DNA of 18,093 bases from an uncultured Prevotella sp. (GCA_934183135.1 CAKPRX010000045.1:1-18093); one strand, 5' to 3'. Positions 1 to 8,105 are shown, counted from the first letter of the stretch. A program made the numbers and translations. The notes: generated by a model not told the origin, from the sequence alone.

Positions 1-5
1 ACGAC

Positions 6-19
6 TGTATATTTATACA
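6..19. promoter_or_regulatory. palindromic operator-like site 1
   Basis: TGTATA-TT-TATACA is a perfect 14-base palindrome in AT-rich DNA at the left edge. A near-identical site starts exactly 30 bases further on. Paired palindromes like this are typical of dimeric or multimeric repressors. The core (TGnATA nn TATnCA) loosely resembles ARG boxes of ArgR/AhrC, but that is inference. The controlled gene presumably lies left of base 1 on the minus strand. Confidence 0.45.
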
Positions 20-35
20 TTATCATCGCTCGTTT

Positions 36-49
36 TGCATAAATATACA
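36..49. promoter_or_regulatory. palindromic operator-like site 2
   Basis: TGCATA-AA-TATACA is a 14-base palindrome with one mismatched pair, offset by 30 bases (about three helical turns) from the site at 6-19, so both would lie on the same DNA face. Together the sites also give a perfect 12-base inverted repeat, CTGTATATTTAT (5-16) with ATAAATATACAG (39-50), which could be read as one long hairpin instead. Confidence 0.45.
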
Positions 50-50
50 G

Positions 51-230
51 CTGCGTGTAAAGGTTTTTCTATGGTTCACGCCATGGTTATGGCAATGGCT
101 GAACCTATGACTTTTCCCATGACGGCCACGCCCCCCCAACTGTCATAGCCCCCACGGATCAGGCCTAAACGTCACGGCCCTATCCGCAGGCACCCCACGA
201 GAGCCCCCTCTGCCCCACAGTACCAGCAAA
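51..230. other. gene-free stretch with small inverted repeats
   Basis: No convincing coding region. There is an 11-base-pair hairpin with one bulged C (73-84 with 95-105), and CTATGAC at 105-111 can pair with GTCATAG at 142-148. A run of seven C lies near 130-137. It may be leader or trailer of the gene left of the window; nothing recognisable is encoded. Confidence 0.4.
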
Positions 231-263
231 GGGGCCTTCTGAACTTGCCGTTCAGAAGGCCCC
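231..263 (-). terminator. intrinsic terminator of the TonB-dependent receptor
   Basis: GGGGCCTTCTGAAC (231-244) and GTTCAGAAGGCCCC (250-263) form a perfect 14-base-pair stem with a 5-base loop. It begins 32 bases after the receptor stop codon. Read on the minus strand the stem is followed by TTTGCTGG, a short T run. The stem is strong and well placed. Confidence 0.8.
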
Positions 264-294
264 TTGCCTAATGGTTATCAGCATCTGCTGGCTG

Positions 295-3200
295 TTAGAA
301 GGTGTACTTCAGGCCAAGCTGACCACGCCAGCGGCTGTAGTAGCTCTGCGGATACTTGAGGATGTAGTCGGGACTGCTGACAAACTGGTACTGACCGCCA
401 TCATAGGTGATGGGGAGTACAAGCTCGTTAGAGTAGTTGGTACCATAGGTACGGCCCCAGTCCTTGTTAATCATATTGGCCACGTTGAGGATGTCGAGCG
501 AGAGCTCGAGAGCGTGAACATACTTGCCCACTTTCAGGCTCATCTTCTCTGCAACATGCAGGTCGAAGTGGTGCTCGAAGGGCAGGTTGTCAGCATTGCG
601 CTTGTAGTACTGGCCGCGGTGATCCTTGAGATAAGGAGTCTTGGCCAGCCAAGCCTTCAGGTTCTGGCGCTGCAGGTCGGCAGGATAGGCATCGGTACCC
701 TTGAAAGGCATCTGGTCTATCTGCTCGTCGGTAGGGATGTAGATAAGGTCGTTGCTGGTACCGCTATCGCCGTTGATGTCGCCACTATACATCAGGGAGT
801 AAGGCGAGCCGCTGCGGCCCTGGTAGATGATACCGATAGTGGTGGTAAACATCTTGTTGTTGGCGATGTTGAAGTGATAGAAAGCCGAAGCCTTGATCAT
901 GTGCGGTATGTTGTAAGCGCTATACGACAACTCGGGCGAGTTAGAGAACCTGTAGGTCTGTGTGTTTCGCCAGTTGCTCTGAGCCTGCGACGATGTTGCG
1001 CTGCTTATGCTCTTCGACTGGGTGAACGTGTACGATGCCGAGAGGTCCAGACCCCACGCGAAGCTCTTGTCTGCTTTCAGCGAGAGACTGTAGGTATATC
1101 CCTTGTCAGTGTTCTTGAGGACATAAATCTCGTTGAAGGGCAAGCCCTTGGTAACGCGCTCGTACATAGGACGGTTGTCCCAGTAAAGACCGGTCTCGTC
1201 AGCAAGCGTCTTGCCCGATTCGGTATAGGCGATGTTCTGGTAGTACACATCGTTGAGCGTCTTGCTGTAGATAGCCTCGGCCGTCCAGTCGATGCCTAAC
1301 AGCCGGAAGTCGACACCCAGGTTGGCACGCAGATTCTGAGAGAACTTGAAGTCCTTGTCAAACACATTGATTAACTGGCTGCCGCTCGAAGCTGTAAGCC
1401 GCTGGCCATTCTCGCTCTGCTTGTTAGGATCCAGTATCAGACTGATCTGGTCTGACCGGCGGGCCGTGTACGAGGAGAGCTGGATACCGGTGTTAGAGAA
1501 GCTGTTGCTCAGCCATACGAATGGGATACGGCCGGTAAAGATGCCCACGCCACCACGGAGGATAAACTTATAATCGTTGTTCAAGTTCCAGCGGAAACCT
1601 ACACGCGGGCTCCACATCGGGGCCGATGACAGTTTCTGATTGGTCTTGTACGAATAGCCGTTCTGGGCAGCCCACTCGTTGAAGGGGGCGTTCTCAGCAG
1701 GACGGTCAAAGAACAGCGGCATATCCATACGCAGGCCATAGGTGAGCTGGAAGCTGTTAGACACATCCCACTTGTCCTGAACATAGAAGCCCAGCTGGCC
1801 GGCGCCGAAAGAGGCTGCCCAGCGGGGATCGCCCGTAACGTCTACGTTGGCCTCCTTGAAGTAGTACTGGTTGATGTACTTGCCCAGGCCGGTCTGACCG
1901 GCCTTGAAACCGTTGTAGTAACTGAAGAAATCGTCGGGGGTACTGAAGTAGTAACTTCCGAAGAGGTTACCTATAAACAGGTTAGAGAACTTATAGAACT
2001 CGTTGTGTGTACCAAAGGTAAGGGTGTGGTTGCCCTTGTTCCAGGTGAGGTTGTCCTCGATGGTGAACACATCCTGGTCCAGCGAGTTGGCCATCGAGTT
2101 GTACTCGTTACCGATATTAACAGAACCGCTATTGTTGCCCACCTTGGATATCTGGATAGCTGGGAAGGGAGTGCCCGAAGTACGGGCGTCGCGGACGCGG
2201 ACGTAAGAGGCGCGGGCCTCATTGCTCACCACGGGAGAAAGACGAGACTGCAGCTCGGCCATAATAGAGTTGGTGGTAGACTTGTACTCGTACAGGTGGT
2301 CACCGGTATTCAGTGTGGATATGCCGCCACCACCCTTCATAGAGCGGGCGTTGACATAGCTCCAGCGGATAGTAAACTTGTTGAAGTCATTAATATTCCA
2401 GTCGAGTTTCACACCGGCCTTGTTGCTCCAGGTGCGCATATCGGGGTTAGCGTACTGACCGTTGTAGTCTATTCCCTGGTCGTGGGCCATGTCCTTAACG
2501 GCATCGAGTATCTTAGTGGCCAACTCGGCGTCTACCTTAGAACCGGCAGAGCCCAGTCCGTAATCGTTGGGGTACGACTTGTCGCTGTTCTCATAGTTGG
2601 CAAAGAAGAAGAGCTTGTCCTTGATGATAGGGCCACCCAGGGTAAAGCCGAAGAGCGACTCATTCTCCTTAGAATAAGGAGCAGCATAGCTACCGTCGTG
2701 GTTCTTATAGTGGCGGCCCACTAACTTCTCGTTGTTGCCGTAACCATATACACTGCCGTGGAAGGTGTTGGTACCGCTCTTGGTAATGGCGTTGATGGCA
2801 CCACCGGTAAAACCACTCTGGCGAACGTCGAACGGCGCGATATTAATCTGTATCTGGTCGATAGTCTCCATCGATACAGGCTGTGTATTGGCCTGGCCAC
2901 CGTTGCTGCCATTGTAAGTAAGACCGAAGGCATCGTTATTCATCACACCGTCAATCTGGAAGGCGTTGTAACGGGTGTTGGCACCGGCGAACGACATAGA
3001 GCCAGCCTGCTCATTGGCATTAATCTGTGGGTTAAGGCGGGCTATATCGGCCACACTGTGGGTGATGGTAGGCATGTTGTTAATCTGCGTAGCGTTGATG
3101 CTCTGCGCGGCACCCGTCTTCGTGGCGTTCAGTCCGGCCCGGCCAGCTATAACCACCTCGTCGAGCATCCTGGCATCTTCCTCGAGCGAGCACGACAGGT

Positions 3201-3504
3201 TCTGCGACTCTCCCAAAAGCAGGTTAACTTTGCTAAAGACCTTAGGCTGATGGCCTATGTAGGTAATCTCGACTGTGTATGGACCACCAGGACGCATACC
3301 CTGGATGTTAAAGCGTCCATTCACGTTGGTAACGGCCCGATACACGGTTCCCGAAGGCTGGTGGGTGGCCGTAACCGAGGCTCCGATTACCTCATCGCCC
3401 TGCGATGTAACCTTACCATTGATACCTGAAGTCGTAATTTGCGCCATCATGGATGTGGTAATGGCCCACATCATCACAGCTAAAAGGCTTAATCGTCTCA
3501 ACAT
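295..3504 (-). CDS. TonB-dependent receptor, Oar-like, with carboxypeptidase-regulatory-like N-domain
   Basis: Outer-membrane beta-barrel receptor, 1069 residues, predicted to import a ligand using TonB/proton-motive energy. Residues 1-22 form a signal peptide (MLRRLSLLAV, cleavage near AQ). Residues 28-110 match a carboxypeptidase-regulatory-like beta-sandwich (INGKVTSQGDEVIGASVTA, then NVNGRFNIQGM). About 115-255 is the plug, with the family-typical DVRQSGFTGGAINAITKSGT at 226-245. The rest is barrel, ending in an aromatic residue (GLKYTF). The start at 3504 is preferred over one 33 bases upstream because it puts the signal peptide at the very N-terminus. There is no SusD partner beside it, so it is Oar-like rather than a SusCD glycan importer; the ligand is unknown. 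It has its own promoter and terminator. Confidence 0.93.
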   Translation of the reverse strand: MLRRLSLLAVMMWAITTSMMAQITTSGINGKVTSQGDEVIGASVTATHQPSGTVYRAVTNVNGRFNIQGMRPGGPYTVEITYIGHQPKVFSKVNLLLGESQNLSCSLEEDARMLDEVVIAGRAGLNATKTGAAQSINATQINNMPTITHSVADIARLNPQINANEQAGSMSFAGANTRYNAFQIDGVMNNDAFGLTYNGSNGGQANTQPVSMETIDQIQINIAPFDVRQSGFTGGAINAITKSGTNTFHGSVYGYGNNEKLVGRHYKNHDGSYAAPYSKENESLFGFTLGGPIIKDKLFFFANYENSDKSYPNDYGLGSAGSKVDAELATKILDAVKDMAHDQGIDYNGQYANPDMRTWSNKAGVKLDWNINDFNKFTIRWSYVNARSMKGGGGISTLNTGDHLYEYKSTTNSIMAELQSRLSPVVSNEARASYVRVRDARTSGTPFPAIQISKVGNNSGSVNIGNEYNSMANSLDQDVFTIEDNLTWNKGNHTLTFGTHNEFYKFSNLFIGNLFGSYYFSTPDDFFSYYNGFKAGQTGLGKYINQYYFKEANVDVTGDPRWAASFGAGQLGFYVQDKWDVSNSFQLTYGLRMDMPLFFDRPAENAPFNEWAAQNGYSYKTNQKLSSAPMWSPRVGFRWNLNNDYKFILRGGVGIFTGRIPFVWLSNSFSNTGIQLSSYTARRSDQISLILDPNKQSENGQRLTASSGSQLINVFDKDFKFSQNLRANLGVDFRLLGIDWTAEAIYSKTLNDVYYQNIAYTESGKTLADETGLYWDNRPMYERVTKGLPFNEIYVLKNTDKGYTYSLSLKADKSFAWGLDLSASYTFTQSKSISSATSSQAQSNWRNTQTYRFSNSPELSYSAYNIPHMIKASAFYHFNIANNKMFTTTIGIIYQGRSGSPYSLMYSGDINGDSGTSNDLIYIPTDEQIDQMPFKGTDAYPADLQRQNLKAWLAKTPYLKDHRGQYYKRNADNLPFEHHFDLHVAEKMSLKVGKYVHALELSLDILNVANMINKDWGRTYGTNYSNELVLPITYDGGQYQFVSSPDYILKYPQSYYSRWRGQLGLKYTF

Positions 3505-3568
3505 AATCTTTCTGTAAGTTAAGTTAAAAACTACCACGATAGTGATAATTATTATTAATATTTCGATG

Positions 3569-3576
3569 CAAATTTA
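3569..3576 (-). promoter_or_regulatory. -7 element of the TonB-dependent receptor promoter
   Basis: CAAATTTA on the plus strand reads TAAATTTG on the minus strand, matching TAnnTTTG of the Bacteroidota primary sigma factor. It predicts a leader of about 60 bases. No TTTG is found at the expected -33 position; instead an AT-rich dyad (3582-3618) occupies it, which suggests activator or repressor control. Confidence 0.55.
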
Positions 3577-3581
3577 GCAAT

Positions 3582-3618
3582 TTATTTTCATATATACATT
3601 ACAGGTAGATGAAAATAA
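3582..3618. promoter_or_regulatory. 10-base dyad upstream of the receptor promoter
   Basis: TTATTTTCAT (3582-3591) and ATGAAAATAA (3609-3618) are perfect inverted repeats with 17 bases between them. They lie just upstream of the -7 element at 3569-3576 and cover the place where -33 should be. Too AT-rich for a good terminator of the upstream permease gene, so an operator is more likely, though a weak terminator cannot be excluded. Confidence 0.4.
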
Positions 3619-3629
3619 CGGGGTATACG

Positions 3630-4838
3630 TCAATTATTTTTCCTTTTCTGCTCCCATATACACTTTATACAATGATGGACAACCGAGAAGTTAAGAATTG
3701 TAACCAGCGCAAAGAGCATCGCGCCAAGTGCCAGCATGGCCAGCAGCCCGGCATCGGCCTGCGTGGGATAGAGCGAGAGCAGTATGCCCATGTAATAGCT
3801 ACGCACCAGTACCACAGCCACGGCTGCCAGTATCAGCACGCCCATGTTGAGACCTGTGGCGAGCCACTGGTAGGGACGGGCCACCTGCCTGGTGGAGTAG
3901 CCGATAAGCAGCAGGTTCTCCAGCTTATCCGAGTTCTTCTGGACAAGCAGGTATATGCTCAGCATGAGTATGTAGAAACTCAGGATAGATATCAGCACAC
4001 CCACCGAGACCACCAGCCCGATGACAAGTTTCAGGAAATAAGTGGTCTTCTCGGCATTGAGCTTGTCAGCATCCATCTCGTAGCCCTGCGCGTCCATGTA
4101 CTTGGCTATGGTCTCATCGGCCGGATTGCCCACCTTGAGTAGCAGCCGCGAGGGGTCGCTCTCCTTACCTGGGGCAAAGGTGGCGTTGCTCCACTTCATA
4201 AACGACTCGGGCACCAAGACCGATGTCACCTTGCCCGAGAAGCCTATCACACGTCCCTTGAACTCCTCGTGTCGTCCATTGCCCTGCACAAAGAGCGTCA
4301 TGTCTATCATGCCTACTACCCCATCGGATATCTTGGGCAGCGAGTGGGTCTTGGCAAAACCAAAGTTATACATGGTGATATAGGAGCGGGGCAGCAGGAT
4401 AGGCACTACCCTTTCGCCGGGCGTATAGTGCCATGTGGCGGCGGCCACGTCTACAAATGAGTCGGGCACGCTTTCCAGGAATATCTCAGAGTTAAGTATA
4501 TTGGTACCACTGATACCCATTGACGCGTCTACGTGGTACTCGTTGGACACAAAGGCACCTACGGCCTTGGCAAAGGGCTGCTCGTCCAGGTCGGCGATGT
4601 CAGCAGGACTGAAGGTGTTGGTCTTTCCGGATATAACGTTCGACGCGCCTATCTTGCGGCTTATCACCATATAGTCAGACTTCATAAAGCTGTCTTCGGC
4701 CGTAAAGCATGGCAACACATCGTGGTAAAACTGGAAGCCCAAAAGAACAATGAACATGCCCAGGAGGTTGGCGAAGAAGAAGCCTGCAGTCTGGGCAATG
4801 CTAATATGATGTCGCAGTAATTTCCAAACTAAGTTCAT
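3630..4838 (-). CDS. FtsX/MacB-superfamily ABC transporter permease
   Basis: Inner-membrane protein of 402 residues with the 1+3 helix layout of FtsX/MacB/LolC-E permeases. One helix at about 17-37 is followed by a periplasmic domain at about 40-265 and three helices at about 268-299, 324-353 and 363-388. The stretch KNSDKLENLLLIGYSTRQVA (301-320) corresponds to the cytoplasmic coupling helix that contacts the ATPase. The gene starts 27 bases after the ATPase stop and is the last of the six-gene operon. The periplasmic domain is not close to anything I can name and the substrate is unknown. FtsX itself is unlikely because FtsX proteins are shorter and paired with FtsE. Mechanotransmission or lipoprotein handling is possible. 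Confidence 0.8.
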   Translation of the reverse strand: MNLVWKLLRHHISIAQTAGFFFANLLGMFIVLLGFQFYHDVLPCFTAEDSFMKSDYMVISRKIGASNVISGKTNTFSPADIADLDEQPFAKAVGAFVSNEYHVDASMGISGTNILNSEIFLESVPDSFVDVAAATWHYTPGERVVPILLPRSYITMYNFGFAKTHSLPKISDGVVGMIDMTLFVQGNGRHEEFKGRVIGFSGKVTSVLVPESFMKWSNATFAPGKESDPSRLLLKVGNPADETIAKYMDAQGYEMDADKLNAEKTTYFLKLVIGLVVSVGVLISILSFYILMLSIYLLVQKNSDKLENLLLIGYSTRQVARPYQWLATGLNMGVLILAAVAVVLVRSYYMGILLSLYPTQADAGLLAMLALGAMLFALVTILNFSVVHHCIKCIWEQKRKNN

Positions 4839-4865
4839 ACCTTATTATATATTATAACCGTCACT

Positions 4866-5510
4866 TCAGAGTCTATATACCGTATCATAGTCCAGGTTCA
4901 TGTGCTTGCCGATGCTGGTCACTATCACCCCCGCGCCCTGCTTACGGGCCTCGGTCATCATCAGCTGGGCCATCAGGGCCGAGTTGGTTTCGTCCAGATG
5001 GCTGATGGGCTCGTCGGCCAGCAGAAAGTCGAAGGGCTGGACCAGCGCCCGCATCATGGCCACACGCTGCTGCTGCCCGAAGGACATGATGCCCACAGGC
5101 GTGTCTACCTTGTCGGCTATGCCCAACATCTCGAACCAACTGCGTATTTCCTTCTCGTCCTTAAAGCCCGTCAGTGCGTTCTTGATAGTCACATTCTCCA
5201 GCGCGGTAAGCTCCGGGAAGAGCCTCAACTCCTGAAACAGGTGACTGATATGCCGCCGGCGCAGGTCGACCCACGCTGACTGCGGCAGCGCCGACACGTC
5301 CTGACTGTCAAAGAGCAACCGGCCCGAGTAGTCGCACCGGTAACCTATAATGTAACTGCAAAAAGTGCTCTTACCCTTGCCACTATCGGCCTCTAAGAGG
5401 TATAGTCTGTCTTTCTGAAAGGTAAGCTCCTGGTTCCACACATCCGACTTCAGGTCGGCCACATGGGCAAATACATGTGGAACCACTGACTGAAATAGTA
5501 TAGTTTCCAT
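4866..5510 (-). CDS. ABC transporter ATP-binding protein with atypical motifs
   Basis: ABC ATPase of 214 residues, presumed cytoplasmic partner of the permease encoded immediately downstream. Walker A is ADSGKGKST (41-49), keeping the K-S-T core but with Ala for the first Gly. The Q-loop is at Q93 (LFQE). The signature is MSFGQQQ (142-148) instead of LSGGQ. Walker B is FLLADE (162-167) with catalytic E167, and the D-loop is HLD (171-173). The switch position, normally VTH, reads VTS (S199), so the H-loop histidine is missing. Hydrolysis may be slow or differently controlled. The start codon directly follows the lipoprotein stop (TAAATG), which suggests translational coupling. LolD, MacB-N and FtsE are relatives, but these changes argue against a direct orthologue. 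Confidence 0.85.
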   Translation of the reverse strand: METILFQSVVPHVFAHVADLKSDVWNQELTFQKDRLYLLEADSGKGKSTFCSYIIGYRCDYSGRLLFDSQDVSALPQSAWVDLRRRHISHLFQELRLFPELTALENVTIKNALTGFKDEKEIRSWFEMLGIADKVDTPVGIMSFGQQQRVAMMRALVQPFDFLLADEPISHLDETNSALMAQLMMTEARKQGAGVIVTSIGKHMNLDYDTVYRL

Positions 5511-6815
5511 TTATTCGAGCGTATAAACCATCGTATCTATCGGGCCAAGTACCCCTAACACGCTGCCGAGTATGGGCATCGAGTGGCTGAAAGGCAGCCT
5601 GGCCAGGTTGATGACCGTAGCCATCTTGCGGCCCGCCATATAAGGCTGCAGCGCTGACGGCTGGCCGGCTGCCACGGGCTCGGTACCGAAGTAGAAGCAG
5701 CCATCGGGCTGGATACCGAAGCAGAACGAAGTACTGCCAGACGTGTAGCGCCAGCGGTCACGGCCAGCATCGGCGATAGAGGCCCCGCTGGGCACGCTCT
5801 TCTTCCAATAGGCCACATGCGGGAGCCAGTCGGCGCGCTGGCAGTGGGCCAGCAGCTGTACCATGCCCTGCTTGCCGTCGGGCGAGGGCACGCCCACCAT
5901 GACCTCGCCGTCAAAGGTGCTGATAATGCTGTTGATGTCTATCACCGCGTTGGCCCCGGCCAACAGGGTCTGGGTAGCGGGACTGGCCTGAAGCAGCTGC
6001 AGGAAGTCAGTCCCCCTTACGTGCATAAACAAGGTGGCAAAGCAGCTATCCCGGAGGCTGCCCATAAAACTGCCGTCTATGCCCCCTAACTTACTCTTGG
6101 CCTGGGCTATCTGGGCGTCTACCGCATGGTTAAAGGAGAATGTCTGTCCATGTATTACCAGAGTTCGGTCGTGCCTGCTGACCCCGGCGGCATAGTACAC
6201 CTGGTCTGGCCGAGCGCCCTTGGGCATGCCCAGCGAGAGGGTGGCGGCCATCTGCCCGGGCAGCGACTGCAACTGACTTACCAGGGCTATCGGGGCACTG
6301 ATGGTGTCGAGCCGTTCGAAGAGACGCGACGCCCGCAGGCCCTTGTCCTCGTCCTGATTAAGATAGACTGACATCTGCCGCATCAGCTCACGCTGCCCTT
6401 CTATGGTCACGGGCCCCATGACTAAGAGTGAGCGGTCCGAATAGCCCATCAGCCACGAGGTGCCTAAGGAGGTAAAGTGACATCCCTGGAACTCGGTAAG
6501 CCTGTGCCCCGACTGGGTGAGCAGGTCGGCCAACTTGTCGCTGCTGGACACGGCGGCACAGAGACCATAAGAGCCGTCGGGCGACTCGAAGAGATACATT
6601 TTCTTGCTGATGTCTACGCCCTTGCCGTCGGCCACCCCTACCTGGAAGAGCGCCCGGAGCACCCTCTGTGCGCTCACATCGGCCGTACTCATCAGGTCTA
6701 CCGACACCACGGCCGGCGACCGTTTAGGGATAGCATTGATATAATCAGAGTCTGAGCACGCGCCCAGACCCAGCGTCATGGTTATCCCTACTAACCATAA
6801 TAAGTATTTGTTCAT
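5511..6815 (-). CDS. DUF4836-like lipoprotein
   Basis: 434-residue lipoprotein. The signal peptide ends in the lipobox LGAC, so the lipid would be on Cys20. The following residues, SDSDY, resemble the acidic export signal that sends Bacteroidota lipoproteins to the cell surface. The next stretch, YINAIPKRSPAVVSVDL, is typical of the start of DUF4836-family proteins of Bacteroidales, whose function is unknown; at 434 residues this one seems somewhat short for the family. The protein has no catalytic motif I recognise. It abuts the ABC ATPase gene with no gap and follows rsmE by 7 bases, so it is probably the extracytoplasmic partner of the ABC pair. The family call rests on N-terminal resemblance only. 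Confidence 0.7.
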   Translation of the reverse strand: MNKYLLWLVGITMTLGLGACSDSDYINAIPKRSPAVVSVDLMSTADVSAQRVLRALFQVGVADGKGVDISKKMYLFESPDGSYGLCAAVSSSDKLADLLTQSGHRLTEFQGCHFTSLGTSWLMGYSDRSLLVMGPVTIEGQRELMRQMSVYLNQDEDKGLRASRLFERLDTISAPIALVSQLQSLPGQMAATLSLGMPKGARPDQVYYAAGVSRHDRTLVIHGQTFSFNHAVDAQIAQAKSKLGGIDGSFMGSLRDSCFATLFMHVRGTDFLQLLQASPATQTLLAGANAVIDINSIISTFDGEVMVGVPSPDGKQGMVQLLAHCQRADWLPHVAYWKKSVPSGASIADAGRDRWRYTSGSTSFCFGIQPDGCFYFGTEPVAAGQPSALQPYMAGRKMATVINLARLPFSHSMPILGSVLGVLGPIDTMVYTLE

Positions 6816-6822
6816 CTGTATG

Positions 6823-7548
6823 TTATTTTTTACGGAAAGCCAGCTGGGCCATGGCTACAGCCATCAGCCCGGCAGTCTCTGTCCGCAACCTGAAATTTCC
6901 TAACGATACCGGCTCGAACCCGTGCTGCATGGCCAACCTCACTTCGTCGACAGAAAAATCGCCCTCGGGGCCTACCATGATGGTAACATCACCGCCGCCA
7001 CCCATCTGACCCAACTGGTCAAACAGGTCGCTGCGGGCTATCTCGTCGTAACAATGGGCTATGAACTTGCGGCCTGCGCAGGGTGTCTGGACGAAGTCGC
7101 GAAATGGTACCAGGTCATTAACCACGGGCTTATAGGGCTTGCGGCTCTGCTTGACGGCCGACACCACTATCCTGTCTACCCGCGCGGTGTTGACAACCCT
7201 GCGCTCGGAGAACTTGCAGCTGACGAACGATAGTTCATCGAACCCCACCTCGGTGGCCTTCTCGGCCATCCACTCTATACGCTCCATCATCTTGGTGGGC
7301 GCTATGGCCAGGTGTATGTGGCCCACCCACTCTTTAGGCGGAGTGATGGTTTCCAGGATGCTATACAGGCAATGCTTGGACGAGGTAGCTGTTACCTCGG
7401 CCCGGTAGAAGTGACCGGTTCCATCCATCAGGAACAGCTCGTCGCCACTCTGCAACCGCAGCACGCGCAGGGCGTGTACCGCCTCGTCTGCGGGCAGCTC
7501 GGTGTGCTCGGCAGCCTGTGGTACATAGAAATATCTTACCTCTTTCAT
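6823..7548 (-). CDS. rsmE: 16S rRNA (uracil(1498)-N(3))-methyltransferase RsmE
   Basis: Uses S-adenosylmethionine to methylate N3 of U1498 in 16S rRNA in the cytoplasm. It is a SPOUT-class enzyme of 241 residues, the usual length. An N-terminal PUA-like domain carries HALRVLR (25-31). The C-terminal knotted methyltransferase domain shows APTKMMERIEWMAEKATEVG (83-102), VKQSRKP (132-138), MVGPEGDFS (191-199) and LGNFRLRTETAG (216-227), which are the classic RsmE motifs for cofactor binding. The start codon overlaps the stop of the DUF151 gene by 4 bases. It is the third gene of the operon. Confidence 0.97.
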   Translation of the reverse strand: MKEVRYFYVPQAAEHTELPADEAVHALRVLRLQSGDELFLMDGTGHFYRAEVTATSSKHCLYSILETITPPKEWVGHIHLAIAPTKMMERIEWMAEKATEVGFDELSFVSCKFSERRVVNTARVDRIVVSAVKQSRKPYKPVVNDLVPFRDFVQTPCAGRKFIAHCYDEIARSDLFDQLGQMGGGGDVTIMVGPEGDFSVDEVRLAMQHGFEPVSLGNFRLRTETAGLMAVAMAQLAFRKK

Positions 7549-8105
7549 CGCTTATCATCATTCTTGCCCCGTCGCCCCATCTCGTCCTTGATGGCCTTGG
7601 CCATCTCGTAGTCCTCGCGGGCTATGGCACGCTGAAGCGCACGCTCCAGCAGTCGGCCGTTGAGCACGTTGAGCGGCATGGCCATCTGCTCCTGTCCCGA
7701 CTTGTAAGCCACGCTCTGACTGACAAAGAGTGCGGTGCGTATATAGATGGGCCAGCCACCTGACAGGGCCAGCGCCACAGCATCGTCGGGGGCCACGGTA
7801 TAGGTTTTCAGCGTGGCCCGGTCGTAGAGCAGCGTCACGTAGTTGCCCTCGCACACATCGGTAATGTGTACCTCCATCTCTGCGATGCCATGGTCGCCCA
7901 GTAGCTGGCACAACAACTGTGGCAACTGTAAGGGAGCGGAGCCAGCAGTGTCTGTGATACGGTTCAGCCGGTTTATCATGGCCTCGGTACAGGGAATACC
8001 TATCTGCCGGTCGCGGTCGCTGTTAGTAAGCACTACCAAGCCCATGCCCTCTACCTGCGTAAGCAGTATCAGGCTCTGTAGCTGTAGCTTCGTTTCGCCC
8101 GTCAT
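7545..8105 (-). CDS. bifunctional nuclease family protein (DUF151) with C-terminal UVR motif
   Basis: 186 residues. Residues 1 to about 133 form a DUF151 domain (LSGGWPIYIRTALF at 114-127; DDAVALAL at 107-114). DUF151 proteins are annotated as bifunctional nucleases from plant work; bacterial function is not settled. Residues about 155-180 (ERALQRAIAREDYEMAKAIK and after) match a UVR motif, the helical hairpin of UvrB/UvrC that mediates protein contact. This two-part layout is common in Bacteroidota. It overlaps the neighbouring genes on both sides by 4 bases (ATGA), so translation is probably coupled. Confidence 0.9.
   Translation of the reverse strand: MTGETKLQLQSLILLTQVEGMGLVVLTNSDRDRQIGIPCTEAMINRLNRITDTAGSAPLQLPQLLCQLLGDHGIAEMEVHITDVCEGNYVTLLYDRATLKTYTVAPDDAVALALSGGWPIYIRTALFVSQSVAYKSGQEQMAMPLNVLNGRLLERALQRAIAREDYEMAKAIKDEMGRRGKNDDKR

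Noticed and set aside
271..1299. 342-codon open frame opposite the receptor gene
   Set aside because: It lies fully antisense to the barrel-coding part of a clear TonB-dependent receptor; its protein is Val/Leu-rich with no family motif, as expected for a shadow of GC-rich codons. The same applies to 2005-2724.
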